This document shows, in pieces, positions 63,868 to 64,000 of a stretch of DNA of 64,000 nt. Origin of the DNA: Acinetobacter colistiniresistens. Lineage in GTDB: Bacteria; Pseudomonadota; Gammaproteobacteria; Pseudomonadales; Moraxellaceae. The stretch lies in contig NZ_CP102099.1 in the NCBI RefSeq assembly GCF_024582815.1, positions 186,001 to 250,000 on the forward strand. The letters are read 5' to 3'. The number at the start of each line of letters is the position of its first letter. Positions within the stretch are counted from its first letter, which is position 1. The notes beneath the pieces are model-generated. The model saw nothing but the letters and a program-made list of their open reading frames with translations, ran no database searches and had not been told where the DNA came from. Both the position numbers and the translations under genes were made by a program.

Positions 63868-64000
63868 TTATTTTAAATAGATCTGCTGTTTGCTGCGACC
63901 TGGCGTAACGCTCGGGAATTTACGATCATAATCAATCACAATCGCATCTTTACCCGTCAAGTTTTTAGCATCCGATTCCCAGGTCACATAATAGCTAATT
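63868..64000 (-). CDS. 3' end of a gene truncated by the window edge
   Basis: The last 43 residues of a minus-strand gene are visible, ending RSKQQIYLK then TAA at 63868-63870. The stretch includes YYVTWESDAKNLTGKDAIV, suggesting a beta-rich protein. The start and family lie beyond the window. Confidence 0.65.
   Translation of the reverse strand, partial: ISYYVTWESDAKNLTGKDAIVIDYDRKFPSVTPGRSKQQIYLK

Overview
The window looks like chromosomal core sequence of a gammaproteobacterium of the genus Acinetobacter. This rests on protein resemblance (malate dehydrogenase, MiaB, TonB-ExbB-ExbD and LeuBCD read as Acinetobacter-type), on AT-rich intergenic DNA, and on gene orders shared with Pseudomonadales: asd-fimV-truA, thyA-folA, HAD phosphatase-rppH-ptsP, and the leu genes near asd. 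The species cannot be fixed from the sequence alone. There is no prophage, insertion sequence, CRISPR array, tRNA or rRNA. Genes are dense, sit on both strands, and most convergent pairs are separated by clear rho-independent terminators.

Layout. 0-5 kb: a small helical protein, a DUF2789 protein, mdh, a secreted RNase T2-like protein that has lost its catalytic residues, and slt. 5-9 kb: miaB, a PhoH-family ATPase gene (ybeZ) and ybeY, with an unusually hairpin-rich 297-bp gap between the last two, then an ABM-family protein. 9-17 kb: an orphan TonB-like protein, unknown and DUF3108 proteins, a xanthine phosphoribosyltransferase, a DUF1963 protein, thyA-folA-DUF4105, a META-domain lipoprotein and msrA. 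17-19 kb: tonB-exbB-exbD, with a Fur-box-like palindrome inside the promoter. 19-25 kb: purU, a TetR regulator divergent from an aldehyde dehydrogenase with a palindromic operator between them, rpmB-rpmG, and a YbaL-type cation/proton antiporter. 25-37 kb: small conserved proteins (including an EF-hand and a stand-alone RRM protein), a UvrD-like helicase, an HdeD protein, an HExxH metalloprotease-like protein, topA, slyX, uup, a macrodomain protein and a lipid A acyltransferase. 37-44 kb: a large modular lipoprotein, a JmjC/cupin protein, a DUF6502 protein, another lipoprotein, and a membrane-anchored endonuclease/phosphatase-fold protein. 44-50 kb: asd, a FimV homologue split into two genes, an asparaginase, truA and an AraC regulator. 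51-57 kb: infA, small envelope proteins, and leuC-leuD-lipoprotein-leuB. 56-64 kb: a DUF2061 membrane protein with a strong Fur-box-like site, a LysR regulator, a protein with a Ser/Cys tail, a DUF2252 protein, a HAD phosphatase, rppH, ptsP and a truncated gene at the edge.

Functionally the window is mostly housekeeping: translation (rpmB, rpmG, infA, miaB, truA, ybeY), DNA metabolism (topA, helicase, thyA-folA), amino-acid synthesis (asd, leuBCD), envelope maintenance (slt, acyltransferase, TonB system, fimV) and stress or RNA turnover (msrA, rppH, ptsP). I found no clear new defence or mobile system. The best leads are the degenerate RNase T2 homologue, the split FimV, the putative Fur-controlled DUF2061 gene, the repeated-module lipoprotein, the structured ybeZ-ybeY gap and a 13-bp inverted repeat inside the leu cluster.
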